Below are positions 41,110 through 52,845 of a DNA stretch of 64,000 bases, in pieces; within the stretch, counting starts at the first letter, position 1; each line of letters begins with the position of its first letter. The DNA comes from Mytilus trossulus (taxonomy: Eukaryota; Mollusca; Bivalvia; Mytilida; Mytilidae). The notes below the pieces were generated by a model. It made no database searches, was not told where the DNA came from, and worked only from the letters and a program-made list of their open reading frames with translations. The DNA is taken from assembly GCF_036588685.1 (NCBI RefSeq), contig NC_086379.1, forward strand, positions 16,601,862 to 16,665,861. The letters are read 5' to 3'. Both the position numbers and the translations under genes were made by a program.

Positions 41110-42733
41110 TCATATCAAAATATTTATAAAGCCAAACAAGTACACAGTTGAAGAGCACAGAGGATATAAATTCCAAAAAGTTGTGCCAAATACGGCTAAG
41201 AAACATTTGTTCTAAAACAGTTGTTGGCATGATACGGGTTATTTTCTTCTCATATTCTATGATGGTATGATACTAAACCCCTAACGTGATTGATTGTGCT
41301 TGCTATTCATATGGTGAAGATATAATCTGTCAATCAGTTTGATTGAGGTCTGGGGCTGGCATGTCAGTAACTGGTAAGTGTCCTTTGTTAAATTATGTTG
41401 ATTGTCATTTTGTTTATTTTCTTTTGTTACTTCTTCTGATATCAGACTCGGACTTTTTTTAACAGAATTTTAATGTGCGTATTGGTGTGTTTTTTCTACA
41501 TTGCTATAGGTATGTGAGATCTAAACAAACCCATTTTTAACCCCGCCACATTTTTGTGCCTGTCCCAAGTCAGGAGACTCTGTCCTTGGTTTGTCTAAGG
41601 CGTCAGTTATCACTAATCTGGCACACATTTTTGTTTTGGGGTCTGTCAAAGAACGCCTCTGGGAGCGGGATTTTCTAGCAGGTTTCATTGGTGGTCTTAG
41701 CTTATTCCGCTCTTTGGTCGGGTTGTTGTCTATTTGACACATTCAACATTTCCATTCTCAAATTTAGCGTTTCGTTAACTGTTATGTGACTGTTTATTGT
41801 CTGTTCCTTTGATCAAAGTGATGGTATTTTTGCTGCAAAATACTTATTTTAAAACGAAATTCATACCGAACAGAAGAGTAAGCAGGCAAGGATACTACCT
41901 AGTTCTCCCTATTTTCTTCTTCAGATATATTTATGATGTTATGTACCACTATAAACCACCTTTTATGGTGCGATTGTATCTCATGAATTGATGTAAACTT
42001 AACTAAGGCTACTACACATTTCTAGCTTTTTCTTCATTTTCCCGATATAAATATACTAACTCATTAACAGGGATATTCTCCATAAACAGAAACCACTGAA
42101 GTTTGGTTATGATGAAGAGTGAGTGAGATCGAAACTTCAATTTAGAGTAGTGTAAACAATATTTTTATTCAGAAATATTTAAAGTGGTACCCAACACTTG
42201 AACTAAAATTAATTTGGCTCGTTTAATTTTCTTAAAATTTTAACAAAGTATTTAATTTGACCCTTTGACATAAATATAAAAATTTCAAAATATTTGAACC
42301 AACCGTTTTATCAGAAAAAATACACTGGTTATATAGTTGTTTGACAAAGACTTATTTTGATCTTTGAAAAGCTTAGTTTTTCCCAAACAACACAACGTCA
42401 ATAACACGTATAGCTGATTTTACAGAGTTATCTCTCTGTAGTGTTAGGGACGACCTTAAATAAATGCGTACATTAATACAATACAATGGACTGGAAAGCA
42501 AGTGACAAGTCACTTATACAAATTCCTCTCCTTGAGGAAACTAAGTAATTGGGATAACAAGCATATAGCAAAGAGAAGGAAAATAGTTGTCAAGCTCCAC
42601 AAAGCATAGTTTTTCTATCTCAGGCGTAGATTAGATTACCATAGCTGTATTTGGAAAAACTTTAAGGAATTTTGGTCCTCAATGCTATTCAACTTTGTAC
42701 TTTATTTGGCCTTTTTAACTTTTTGTGAATCGA

Positions 42734-42777
42734 GCGTCACTGATGAGTCTTTTGTAGAAAAAACGCGAGCCTGGCGT
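42734..42777 (+). ncRNA. Degenerate hammerhead ribozyme copy (unit B)
   Basis: GCGTCA-CTGATGA and TGGCGT are kept. Stem II 3' strand and GAAA are changed to AGAAAAAA, so it should not fold properly. Confidence 0.55.
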
Positions 42778-43235
42778 ATATACAAAATTTAGTCCTGGTA
42801 TCTATGATAAGTTTATATATAACATTGAAATAGGGAATGTGTCAAAAAGATCACAACCCAACCAAATAGTAGAAAACAGTTTGAGTCCACCAATGGGTCC
42901 CCAACACAGCAAATCATACATCTAGACAATGTAAAATAAGCAAATACAGTTATATCAACAGTTAAACTTCGTTTAAAAGTCCGAAATCGATGTCAAAACA
43001 GGTAACAGACGAAACTAAGTAAAATGAGCATGACACATACATTAACAACGGAAATGTCGTAATTAGAACTGAAAATGGAAATAGAGGTCAAAGAGAAAAC
43101 AACCCGAAAAAGAGAAAAAAAAAAACAGCCATCCGGACTATTAGCAGATGATGACATGCCAGCCCCTGACCTCGATTAAACTGAAAGATTATATCACACT
43201 AAATGCCTTTGTAGAATATAATTAAAATATTGTAG

Positions 43236-43295
43236 ATGTCATTACAAAATCTACCAGCACTATTCCAGATGAAGATGAAAAGAGAATTAACATAT
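43236..43295 (+). CDS. Exon 2, unit B: linker
   Basis: The 60-bp phase 1-1 exon reads DVITKSTSTIPDEDEKRINI and ends T|GTATTT. It differs from A1 by few bases; the change from Ile to Arg sits near its end. Confidence 0.7.
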
Positions 43296-43787
43296 GTATT
43301 TATAATATTTACTTATAAATATAAGCCAATATCTTACAAACTATGCACTATTCAGATAACAAGAAAACAAAACAATAATCCGCACAGCCGCCTATAAAGA
43401 GAAAAACCTGTTGAGGGAAAATAATCGTGTATCTAATAAAGATTTAGTAAGCTATAAAATGCCACGCCTCAATAAGAATAAACAACCTCATCAGTTAACA
43501 ATGCATGTTATGCATTTTGTGAATATTTCAAAAGAAATTTTAAAAAATTTGTCAAGATTTTATAACAAAGCAAACATGAAACCATCCACCGCAAAATTGC
43601 AATTGCACCTATGCTTATTTCAAGTAAAACAAATATTCATGATGGAAAAAATAAACAGCAATGATGAGTATAAGAACAAATCAAATTCTTCATATTCAAC
43701 ATAAAATATACACTTATATCAAACCTTTTATTTTATCGAGTATTCTATTGTAATCGAATAGCATGAATAATTTATGACTAATTTCAG
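43296..43787. other. Intron 2 of unit B
   Basis: Matches 8040-8528 and 12,787-13,207. Contains an open frame (43,411-43,704) that is not maintained in the other copies. Confidence 0.45.
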
Positions 43788-44081
43788 ATCTTTGTCAAGG
43801 AGAAACACTGAATATTACCTGTCCGAAAAACTTTGTTATTGTGTTTGATGATGCAAACTTTGGTCGTGGACATTCAGATAGTGAACGATGTACACAGTTA
43901 TCGGGCATAGAAAGAAATCATTGTGACAACCACGAACAGACCTTAAAAGTCTTAAATGATAAATGTCATGATCAACAGCAATGTATTATTCCCGTGGACA
44001 AAGATATATTTGGAAATCCATGTTTAACTGTTACAAAGTACCTATATGTGAAATATCACTGTAAAAGAAAGGAAAATCATG
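43788..44081 (+). CDS. Exon 3, unit B: SUEL lectin domain
   Basis: The 294-bp phase 1-1 exon has all eight cysteines, ANFGR, GNPC and KYLYVKYHCKR. It differs from A1 in surface-type positions: QLSGIERNHCDNHEQ, DQQQCIIPVDKDIF and CLTVTKYL. Splice sites (TTTCAG and G|GTATGT) are intact. Expected to bind the same class of sugar as A1, with altered fine specificity possible (inference). Confidence 0.87.
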
Positions 44082-44450
44082 GTATGTAGTGATTTATTTT
44101 AAAACATTTTTGATTTCGAAATGAAAATTGGCGCTATTTAGGGTTATTGTCCTTCATCCTGACGAAAGACTTTTGTAGTGCCAATTTTTTGTAAATATTG
44201 TATTGGTTATTATTATTTGTATATAATCATGTTTTGACAGCATAGTTGGTTTTAATATAATGACGTTACTGATTGCGACATAATCATAATGTTTCTCGTG
44301 GTCGTCATTTAAATGCAAATACTATGCCCGATCACAAGATATTATATTTGGTTTAAGTCAAACAGGTTATATTATGCAATTTTATTATTATTAATTATAT
44401 TATTTCCCGGTTGAATATAAAGTATATTTCCTTGTCTAAAATTTGTTTAA

Positions 44451-44625
44451 GCGATTATAAATGAAGGAAGTCCTTGTGCAAAGCACATACTTACACTTAA
44501 CGTTCTTAATGTTAAATGTCATGAACGCCACCATTGTATTCGTCCAGTGGACAAATACACATTAGAAAATACATCACAAAGTACGTTGATACTATCGAAA
44601 GCCATTCGTAAAGCAAAAAGTTGGT
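44451..44625 (+). pseudogene. Decayed SUEL half-domain, unit B
   Basis: Reads INEGSPCAKHILTLNVLN then VKCHERHHCIRPVDKYTLEN, aligned with the second half of the SUEL exon. The KYL region is frameshifted. Homologous to the A1 relic at 13,829, so it predates the A1/B duplication. Confidence 0.6.
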
Positions 44626-44780
44626 AAATATTATGTGCATATTATCATATCCTGTCCAGATAGTGGGATATACCGGGGTATTATGGACATAATTGTGCAA
44701 ATCGTGACACAAGCATAAAATTTGGTATAAAGGTTAACTAAGTAATACTTATAAAAAATCCGCTGCTGGCAAGAAAAAAA
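44626..44780. other. Unit B intron after the SUEL relic
   Basis: No charged-tail exon like those at 11,769 and 14,521 was found here or further on in unit B. Confidence 0.45.
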
Positions 44781-44782
44781 AA

Positions 44783-45175
44783 TCATTTTTTTTAGGATGG
44801 CCACCACACATTTTGGAAATGACGTCAATACAAATTGGCAGTAACTCGTTAATCCTTTGAAAAGTGTGTTATATGTAAAATCTAATGTTAGATTTGATAA
44901 AATGTAAATGACAGTTCCTAATTTACGACTTGACAATACATTAATGAAACTAAAGATGATTTCCGGTTTCAAAATGCCGGCAAAAAAGTAAAAAAAAAAT
45001 CAACTTTTATACTTTCAAGAAGGGATGTAAATCCTTGAAAGATGTTTTGTATGTGTAATCCAATGTAAGTTATGATAAAACGTTAAAAACAGTTCACTGG
45101 TACGACAAAACAACACTTAAATGAAGAAAAATAGTGATTTCCGGTTCCAAAATGGAGGCAAATACGTCGATTTTT
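44783..45175. repeat. Tandem duplication, period about 177-180 bp
   Basis: Two diverged copies share TCCTTTGAAAAGTGTGTTATATG-like text (first 20 bases similar), ATGATTTCCGGTTTCAAAATG-like text and GATAAAA.GT. Absent from A1. Confidence 0.6.
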
Positions 45176-45269
45176 TTTTTATATTATTTCCATCAACTTA
45201 ACAAGTGATACGACTCTTGGTTAAGTTAAAATTCCTAATTGGTTAGGAAGACATATTGCTTATCTTATA

Positions 45270-46055
45270 AGTATCTGACAGTTGCCTTTACAACAACCTG
45301 TACAAGGAAAGCCAAAACGGTCATCGTTTTGTGTGTAACAATCGGTACATTACCTGCTTGATAAACGAATTAGGTATTGACAATTCACTTGGAAACCCAA
45401 CATATACCCTCACAACACTTACCTAAGAGGAAATCCTTGATAATCATAGGTCAGTTCGATGTTCCTTTGTTATTTCAACCAAAGATGATGAACTGGATCT
45501 TCCATCACTGTATTGGATACCTAAACTGCATAAGTGTCCTTACAAACAACGGTATATTGATGGGTCTTCCAAGTGCTCCACAAAACCTCTTTCTAAATTA
45601 TTAACATGAATTTCATCAGCAATCAATGAGGGCTTCAAAGTTATTATGAAACTGCCTATGCTAGAGGTGGCGTGAATCAGATGTGGATACTTAAAAATTC
45701 CAAAGATCTTTTAGAGTACATAAAATCTAACTCTCTTTCATCTTGTAATAGTATTAAAACATATGACTTTTCTACTCTTTATACATGTATTCCAAATTCC
45801 AAACTTAAAGACAAATTGAAATAATTGGTTTTGCTTTGTTTCATAAAAAGAATGGCCAACAAAGATACAAGCATCTTGTCTTAGGAAGGGATAAATCCTA
45901 CTTTATATAGGATCACTCTGATGCTTGATTTCCTGATTGACAACATATTTGTTACGTTCGGAGGACGTGTTGTTCATCAGACTATCGGCATTCCAATGGG
46001 AACTTATTGTGCCGCTCTTTTTTCCGACTGTTTTCAGCTGTATTTGTACAAGGCT
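45270..46055 (+). mobile_element. Penelope-like element PLE-1, RT fragment
   Basis: In broken frames: ELDLPSLYWIPKLHKCPYK, YIDGSSKCSTKPLSKLLT, then TIGIPMGTYCAALFSDCFQL (motif B region). It lacks motif C and the 3' end, which is unusual as most copies here are 3' fragments. Many stops. Confidence 0.68.
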
Positions 46056-46830
46056 ACTGTAAATAAGGTGTATGCGAGCTTTTAGCTAGCTACTACACCT
46101 GTTTCGAGCCATGTACACTGAAATACAGCTGATATTTAAAGACACTAAACAGTTATTGTCTTTATCACGCAATTAATTCTGTATATTGTTTGTTTTTTGA
46201 AAGACACAAAAACTAACATATTAAGCATTTATTTTCGATTTGTAATCCCTTGAGACCCGCGTAGTAATATCAAAGTCACACATTACGCTGAAGACGGGTT
46301 CACAAAAAAAGAATCTCGAATGGTCAACAATAATACATCACTCAAGGTGAATAATTATCTATTTTAACATAACTAATTTCAACAGTAAAAACAAATAACA
46401 AAACATTGTCAAATTTGAAACAGAAGTGTACGATTTGTCCCACGCTTCAGACTTGACATTCACTAAACATGCATGCTGAAATTGACATGGTCGATTTTGT
46501 AACACAATCATACACATTCAAGTTTTGAAATCGACAATTGTCATCGTCATTGGAATGCAACTGGAATACACTCTCTGGGGTCACACAGGTATAAACAATA
46601 CTCAGTCCGATAGTGGGCGGAGCTTTAATGCGATATCTGTATAGTATACAGATACAGCATAGCGATATATGTAGGTCTGTATCTGTATAGTAGAACACCC
46701 AATTGCAGGATACATAATCAATATTGATCGTACAATTTTAAACGCGTGATGCCTTCGGCATATAATTTAAATGCATCGTAAGCTGTACACGACGTCTTTT
46801 AGACAAAGTATGGCCATCGCGCCATCATCG
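46056..46830. other. Unit B intron sequence, nothing recognised
   Basis: Includes a near-palindrome at about 46,631-46,690 (GATATCTGTATAGTATACAG with TCTGTATCTGTATAGTA nearby). No exon. Confidence 0.35.
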
Positions 46831-46831
46831 T

Positions 46832-46894
46832 AATCCATCGTGTAGCCTTCATAATCCATCGTGTAGCCTTCGTGGTCCATCGTGTAGGGTTCGG
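46832..46894. repeat. 21-bp minisatellite, three copies
   Basis: AATCCATCGTGTAGCCTTCAT and two variants in tandem. CCATCGTATA-like words go on irregularly to about 47,090. On the minus strand it reads GYTMDYE repeats, but the frame has no other support. Confidence 0.75.
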
Positions 46895-47159
46895 TTGAGA
46901 GATGAAGTTTAAATACCCGTCTTCGGTTAACCTTCGTATGTCCATCTTTTGCTATCGTATATAATTTCGGCACCATCGTATAGACTTCGTTATTCATCGA
47001 ACTTGTTTAGGTCATTTTTTGATATTTTAACGGGATCGGGACCAACTTCGTACGAACTTACAATTTTCGCATTCGGGTGTCCATCGTATATAAAAATCGG
47101 GACAGTGTGAGTGCACCGACACGCTCTAGGCTCAGACGTCTTTTCTTTAATATTTTTTA

Positions 47160-47520
47160 ATTAGAGGTGTATTGGAGGGGGTTCAATACACCATAACAGA
47201 GTGGTAAACAATCATGGCTAAGTAAAAATGGGTAATCATCTTTTCTATCATGTTTACTACATACCAAATACTTATTGGAGTAGAGGAGTTAAAAAGTTAT
47301 AAATTTGAAATTACTGTGGAAAGGTGGGTGTTCAATATATCATTGCTTAGTGAAAAAATCCTAAGTATCTTTTCTATAACTATTAATACATGCACACTAC
47401 TTATTGGAATACTATTACTATGTAATTGATTTAGAATACTTATTTCTATTTGAAATTAGAGTGGTATAGGATTGGTTTCAATATACTTTGAAAGGGGGGT
47501 CAAAATATTTATTTGAGTAG
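47160..47520. repeat. Degenerate tandem repeat around GG-TTCAATATA motifs
   Basis: Blocks at 47,163, 47,325, 47,462 and again 47,985 share GGTG.ATTGG..TTCAATA.ACCAT and CATCTTTTCTA; period about 140-160 bp where adjacent. The SINE and hairpin lie between the third and fourth copies. Confidence 0.55.
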
Positions 47521-47523
47521 TAT

Positions 47524-47642
47524 AAGTACGTCTGAGTCAGTGACAACTCTACAACAGAATGTACACAGCCATGTATCACCATCATTGATGGCGATCCGAT
47601 GGATAAATCTGTTGTAGAGTTGTCACTGACTCAGACGTACTT
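47524..47642. repeat. Perfect 35-bp inverted repeat forming a 119-bp foldback
   Basis: Arms 47,524-47,558 and 47,608-47,642 are perfectly complementary (AAGTACGTCTGAGTCAGTGA at the outer end). The loop contains a further self-complementary segment at 47,575-47,595 (ATCACCATCA/TTGATGGCGAT). A foldback MITE or the end hairpin of a larger element are both possible. Confidence 0.9.
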
Positions 47643-47769
47643 AAAAATATATTTATTTTCTGTGACTTTATCTACATTAATTTGTGGGATCCTTTACTGT
47701 AGATAGTTGAGCTGATCTGTAACAATAACATCTCCATGCCTTATATATCATAAAGCTTTATTATTGTAG

Positions 47770-47950
47770 AGCCCAGGTGGTACTGTGGTCTAGCGGGAAG
47801 GCTGCAGTGCAGGCGATTTGGTGTCACGATATCACACTAGCATGGGTTCGAATCCCGGCGAGGGAAAATTAAAACATTTGCGAAAGCAAATTTACAGATC
47901 TAACATTGTTGGGTTGATGTTTAGACGAGTTGTATATATATATATATGTA
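47770..47950 (+). mobile_element. tRNA-derived SINE
   Basis: A-box TGGTCTAGCGG (47,786-47,796) and B-box GGTTCGAATCC (47,845-47,855) are near perfect pol III promoter elements. They are too far apart and the stems do not close as a normal tRNA. A non-tRNA body follows (AACATTGTTGGGTTGATG) and the element ends in a (TA)n tract. May belong to a bivalve SINE family. Confidence 0.75.
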
Positions 47951-48129
47951 AAGGAGTTAAAAAAGCTATATAATTTTGGAAATTACAGGTGTTAATTGAT
48001 TCAATATACCATGGCAAAAGGGCGGGATGAAAAAATACCATGGTTAAGTAAAATTTCCAAACATCTTTTCTAGCAACAACTTTGTTGCTCTTATTTTTAT
48101 GTCACCTGACCCAACAGCTTTTCTCATCG

Positions 48130-49270
48130 GCCTTTCTCGTCCGTTAATTTTTACAAAAATCTTCTCCTTTGAAATAATTGGGCAAAATAATACCAAACTT
48201 GGCCTAAAACAGCTTTATGATATCTATTTTTAAAAAATGTATCCGATGACTTCGCCCATTTCCAAAGATGGCCGCCATTACTTAAAAAAGGAACATAAAA
48301 TGCAGGCTTATATCTCTGAAAATAAAGTATTTAGAGCATTTAAAAAAATAAAATGTTGACCTAGTCAAGATTTATCTGCTCTAAAATTTCTGACGCTTAA
48401 ATTAGTAATTTTTATTGAAATTTTGCAGTTTTTGGTGATCATCTTGAATATCATAATAGATAAAGATAACTGTACACAGAAAAATTGTTCAGGAAAGTTA
48501 GATCTTAAATTAAGGCAAGATAAAAATTGTCAATTGACCCCACAAAGAGTAATTGCACTTTAAAGACAATTTTTCAAAGTTTTTCGTTAATGTTTGTAAG
48601 TTTTTTACCAAACAAATCTTCTCTGAAACTACTGGACCACATTGAACGAAATTAGTCCTAAATCACCGTTAAGGTATATCTTGTTTTAAAACTGTATCTG
48701 ATAACCCCGTTTATCAAGTGATATGGCCGCCGTGACTAATAAAAGAACTTGGAAGGAAAATTCTGTTTTGGCTGATAGCTCTGAAACTAATTCATTTACA
48801 GCAAATCTGACAATGGGTAAAAAAAAATTTATTAGTTAAGATCTATTTTCCCTGGAAAATGTCAGACATATCAGACAACCTGTTGCTGGGTTGCTGCCCA
48901 AGAATTTGTATTTTTAGGAATATTTTGCAGTTTGGGTTTATTATCTTGATTATAATAATAAATAGAGATAAACTGTAGACCGCAAAATTGGTAAACAATG
49001 TACGATTTACAAAGAAGTCAAACATGATCAAAATAGTTTTTGCCCTTCATAGTCAATTTTTAACATTTTTTTGTAAATTATTGTAATCTTTTGCAAAAAT
49101 CTTCTCCTCTGAAACTACGTATACTGAGACAAATTTAACCAAACATGTCCGCAATCATCAAGCTCAACAAAATAGAGTTTTTTGTCATGAAGTGCATTCT
49201 CGTCTACAATATCTTTGATATGGCCAAAGACCAAGGTGAGCGACACAGGCTCTTTGTAACCTCTAATTAT
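48130..49270 (+). repeat. Repeat R5 region, unit B
   Basis: Counterpart of 15,841-16,870: CTGAAACTACTGGACC, TTGTCAATTGACCCCA, GATATGGCCGCCGTG, with at least three overlapping partial copies. Confidence 0.6.
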
Positions 49271-49328
49271 GTTTACAGAATACTTAGCTATATCTATATT
49301 TATCTGTTTGTATAAATCTTTTTCACAG

Positions 49329-49457
49329 ATTCAATAACAATTTTGACTACACATTACGATAAGCAGCCAACAATTAATCCACCCATTTTGACTACTGAAG
49401 ACCTTCATCATTATCCAACAAAGAAATATGTTAAAAAGGAAACAAAAGAAATAAAAG
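49329..49457 (+). CDS. Exon 5, unit B: Thr-rich stalk
   Basis: 129-bp phase 1-1 exon after TTTCACAG, ending AAAG|GTAGTG. Reads DSITILTTHYDKQPTINPPILTTEDLHHYPTK.. (first residues) with the two ILTT blocks and a basic end, KKYVKKETKEIK. Compared with A1 it loses one Ser-Thr pair and gains a Lys-Tyr pair, keeping length. The weak GTAGTG donor is conserved. Confidence 0.68.
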
Positions 49458-50151
49458 GTAGTGGCATGTTTTATACAATCAATAGTCAAATTTATGAAAG
49501 AAAAGACACAGCACTTCTAAAATCAAAATTAAATCGAAAAACACTAACATCATCGTAATCTTACAACAAATAAAAGTACATGTCTGTAGGATTCCATGTC
49601 TATTGAATATTGAAATCGTGGTCAAATTTAAAATTTTAAAACATTCAAAGCAGAGGTCCCTTATCGAACTAAATAATTAAAACGGGTTACAACGTATGGG
49701 AAATATTGTAATATTCCAAATTTCGCAGAAACTATCAGGTGTATACTTTAATTAAAAATGATCTGACAACTTCAAGATAATCTTCCTTACCTTCCTGACA
49801 CAACCCAGGCATGTAATTATTGCACACTTTCACATGTCTTTGCGACTAATGGAATTGGGTTTATAATAAGAAATGTGCGGAAAAGTCCACGTCAAGATGA
49901 ACAAGGGTTTCATACTAGAACTGGATTTTTGCTTGTTCATATAAACGATGATTGCAAGCATAATATAATGCAAGTATGATGTGTTACACCCTCTGTCAAA
50001 TCATAGCATACAGATATGATTCTTCGGACTATACCACAATAAACCACAGTGTAATGAAGAACATCAGTTTACCAGAGATAAACAGTTTTGTTTACCTTTA
50101 ACATTTTAAAATCATGCAAACGATTTGTCAAACAAAATGTAGTGCCCATTG
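49458..50151. other. Unit B intron before the PLE-2 insertion
   Basis: Aligns with 17,145-17,985 of A1 except that the hammerhead repeat (17,193-17,280) is absent: GAAAGAAAAG runs straight into ACACAGCA. Confidence 0.65.
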
Positions 50152-52230
50152 TAAAATTGAGAATGGAAATGGGGAATGTGCCAAAGAGACAACAACCCGA
50201 CCAAATAAAAAAACCAAGAGCAGAAGGTCACCAACAGGTCTTCAATGTAGCGAGAAATTCCCGCACCCGGAGGCGTCCTTCAGCTGGCCCCTAAACAAAT
50301 ATATAATAGTTCAGTGATAATGAACGCCATACTAATTTCCAAATTGTACACAAGAAATTAAAATTAAAATAATACAAGACTAACAAAAGCCAGAGGCTCC
50401 TGACTTGGGACAGGCGCAAAAATGCGGCGGGGTTAAACATGTTTGTGAGATCTCAACCCTCCCCCTATACCTCTAACCAATGTAGAAAAGTAAACGCATA
50501 ACAATACGCACATTGAAATTCAGTTCAAGAGAAGTCCGAGTCTGATGTCAGAAGATGTAACTAAAGAAAATAAACAAAATGACAATAATACATAAATAAC
50601 AACAGACTACTAGCAGTTAACTGACAAGCCAGCTCCAGACTTCAATTAAACTGACTGAAAGATTATGATTTCATCATATGAACATCAGGCTAAATCCTTC
50701 CCGTTAGGTGTTTAGTATCATACTATCATAACATATATGAGAAGAACATAACCCGTGTCATGCCAATAACTGTTTTTAGAATAAATGTGTTTAGTTCCGA
50801 CGCAAAGACCTTATCAGTGACTCAATATTAACGCCAAAATATGCAATCTTTAATGACTTGACAACAGTATCGTAATTATATCTCTTCTTAATAAGTCTAT
50901 TCAAAGGTTTTGTAAGTTTCTGATGTGAATACTGACACCTTTGTGCTTTATAAAGAATATTTTCATAAAAAATTGGATGTGAAATACCTGAACGTATAAG
51001 AAGTCTGCATGTTGAGCTATATCTACGAATGATGTCTTTATACCGATGATAAAATTTAGTAAATGTTTTGACTAGTTTGTGATATCGAAAACCCTGGTGT
51101 AATAATTTTTCATTAATACATAAATTTCTCTCGTTAAAATCTAAAACATTGTTACATACACGAGCGAATCGTACAAGTTAAGATATATAAACACCATAAG
51201 ATGGTGACAAGGGAACGTCACCATCTGAAAACGGATAATTAACGATAGGAAATGAAAAATCATCCCTTTTATCATAAATTTTAGTATTCAAATTTCCGTT
51301 AGTGATATAGATATCAAGATCGAGGAAAGGGCAGTGGTCATTGTTAGTATTAGCTTTATTTAAAGTAATTTCAGCAGGATACATTTCATTAATATACATA
51401 CTGAAGTCGTCATTATTGAGAGCCAAAACATCATCCAAATATCTAAAAGTATTATTAAATTTGTTTATCAGATATTGTTTTGATGGGTCTTTGCGTATTT
51501 TTGTCATAAATTGTAACTCATAACAATACAAAAAGAGGTCCGCAATAAGTGGTGCACAGTTAGTCCCCATTGGAATTCCGATAATCTGACGATATACGGA
51601 ATCCTCAAAGCGAACAAAAATGTTATCTAGTAAAAATTCAAGGGCATATATAGTATCAAAGCATGTCCAATTAACATAGATTTTTTGATGTATTGCTACT
51701 AACAAATTACCTAAAAGAGTTTGAACATATATATTCACATTCTGATTTTTTGAATGCCCATTTTATTAGGTGTGTGAATTTTTTCTTAATGAGAATGTAA
51801 GGCAATGTGGTATACAGGGTAGAAAAATTAAAACTTTGAACAGATTCAAAATCAGCAATATAAGCATGCAATTTATCAAGTACTTCAAACGAGTTCTTGA
51901 CACTCCAAAAGTGATTTATTCCACTATTTTCGAAGGCCTTATTTGAACAATTTATTATGAGGTTTTTAATTGTACCAAGTGTGCTGGTAAGAAGAATAGA
52001 CAATTTAGTAGTTGAACATTGGCTTGAAGACGAAATAAATCTATATTTGTAAGGGGTTTTGTGTAGCTTCGGAAGCCAATATATAGTTGGGACTTTTATT
52101 GTATTTGGCTCTGCTTGTACAGCGGTGGCTAAAGGTTTATGTTTGTTACAGATTTCGTTTTCTGAAAATGGAGTCAGTAAACTACTTTCAAGAATCAAGG
52201 CTCCATGTTGACGATAATACATTGACCTAT
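50152..52230 (-). mobile_element. Penelope-like element PLE-2, inserted in unit B
   Basis: Interrupts the stalk-TM intron relative to A1. The minus strand holds the RT (52,225-50,880) followed by an untranslated 3' region (50,780-50,152) that ends with TTTCCATTCTCAATTTTA. RT marks: YWLPKLHKTPYKYRF, IIGIPMGTNCAPLIADLF (motif B), FRYLDDVLALNND (motif C). Motif A reads FNFSTLYTT, so the catalytic Asp is Asn. A frameshift near 51,720 and a stop in VYIS-stop-LVRF make it inactive. No GIY-YIG endonuclease is visible, but the 3' coding part is short. Confidence 0.75.
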
Positions 52231-52351
52231 AATTGTTTACATTGTGAATTCTCACCTGATCTTATATTCATTTTAGAAGAACCTTAATCTATACCATTTT
52301 TATTAATTTCATTTGCATTTTTGTTAAGATATATTTGTTTTTATTTTGTAG

Positions 52352-52719
52352 CTAGTATGGACATGATTATTGTCGTATCTGCACTGGTTTCCATTTCAAT
52401 AGCTGCTTCAGTTACAATCACAGTTATTTGTTACCAAAGACACCAATCGAAGCATTCGCTAACCCGCTCAGTTCACAAAGATCAAATTATAACAGAAAGG
52501 GTTGATTCGTCGGACTATACCATGACAAACTACAATGAAATGACTGATATGATTTTACCCGAGACAAATGAGAACTACTATGAAAATAGTGCAACTCCTC
52601 GTGAGCCACAAGCCATTATAAATAAAATTGAAAAGACGGAAGACACATTAACTGTATACGAATCATTTTCAAACAATCGAACCTCAGTTGAACATGTCTA
52701 TGAATTAGAATCTACTTAA
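52352..52719 (+). CDS. Exon 6, unit B: transmembrane helix and shortened cytoplasmic tail
   Basis: After TTTTGTAG the exon reads ASMDMIIVVSALVSISIAAS and the same single helix as A1. The tail keeps YNEM, YENS and YESF but not YESL, and stops at TAA 52,717-52,719, where A1 has a Gln codon. Signal+linker+SUEL+stalk+this exon gives 921 nt and a 306-aa receptor. Beyond the stop the same frame remains open for 41 more codons to TAA 52,843-52,845 and still resembles A1 (QLLTTQRNLS). The stop is thus recent; the protein may be a shortened but working allele. Confidence 0.75.
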
Positions 52720-52845
52720 AATAATCAAAATCAGTTATTAACAACCCAACGTAATTTAAGTGAACATACTTATGAATATACTGAAACGGCATTACCTGCA
52801 ACGACGGAATTACATTTACATCCTAATGTTATAGTTATCCCATAA
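52720..52845 (+). pseudogene. Unit B tail remnant beyond the premature stop
   Basis: The frame continues NNQNQLLTTQRNLSEHTYEY and ends VIVIP-stop, matching the last part of the A1 tail. In A1 this part holds Y313-QLL and Y327; here the first Tyr is Asn. It would be untranslated unless read through or restored in another allele. Confidence 0.65.

Larger units (their letters stand above)
40626..43235. other. Intron 1 of unit B
   Basis: Contains the PLE-2 relic at about 40,815-40,875, R1 in reverse (about 41,035-41,225), a PLE-2 3' fragment (+, about 41,340-41,760), R1 (+, about 42,605-42,805) and a repeat patch at 42,830-43,130. No exon beyond those listed. Confidence 0.55.

Noticed and set aside
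46767..46997. Minus-strand ORF with GYTMDYE repeats
   Set aside because: The repeat comes from a 21-bp minisatellite; there is no conserved counterpart or splice evidence.
47770..47860. Functional tRNA gene
   Set aside because: A and B boxes are present but the cloverleaf does not close and the spacing is too long; better read as a SINE head.
50088..50317. Two overlapping Arg/Lys-rich ORFs
   Set aside because: They lie in the PLE-2 3' untranslated region and run across the insertion junction.
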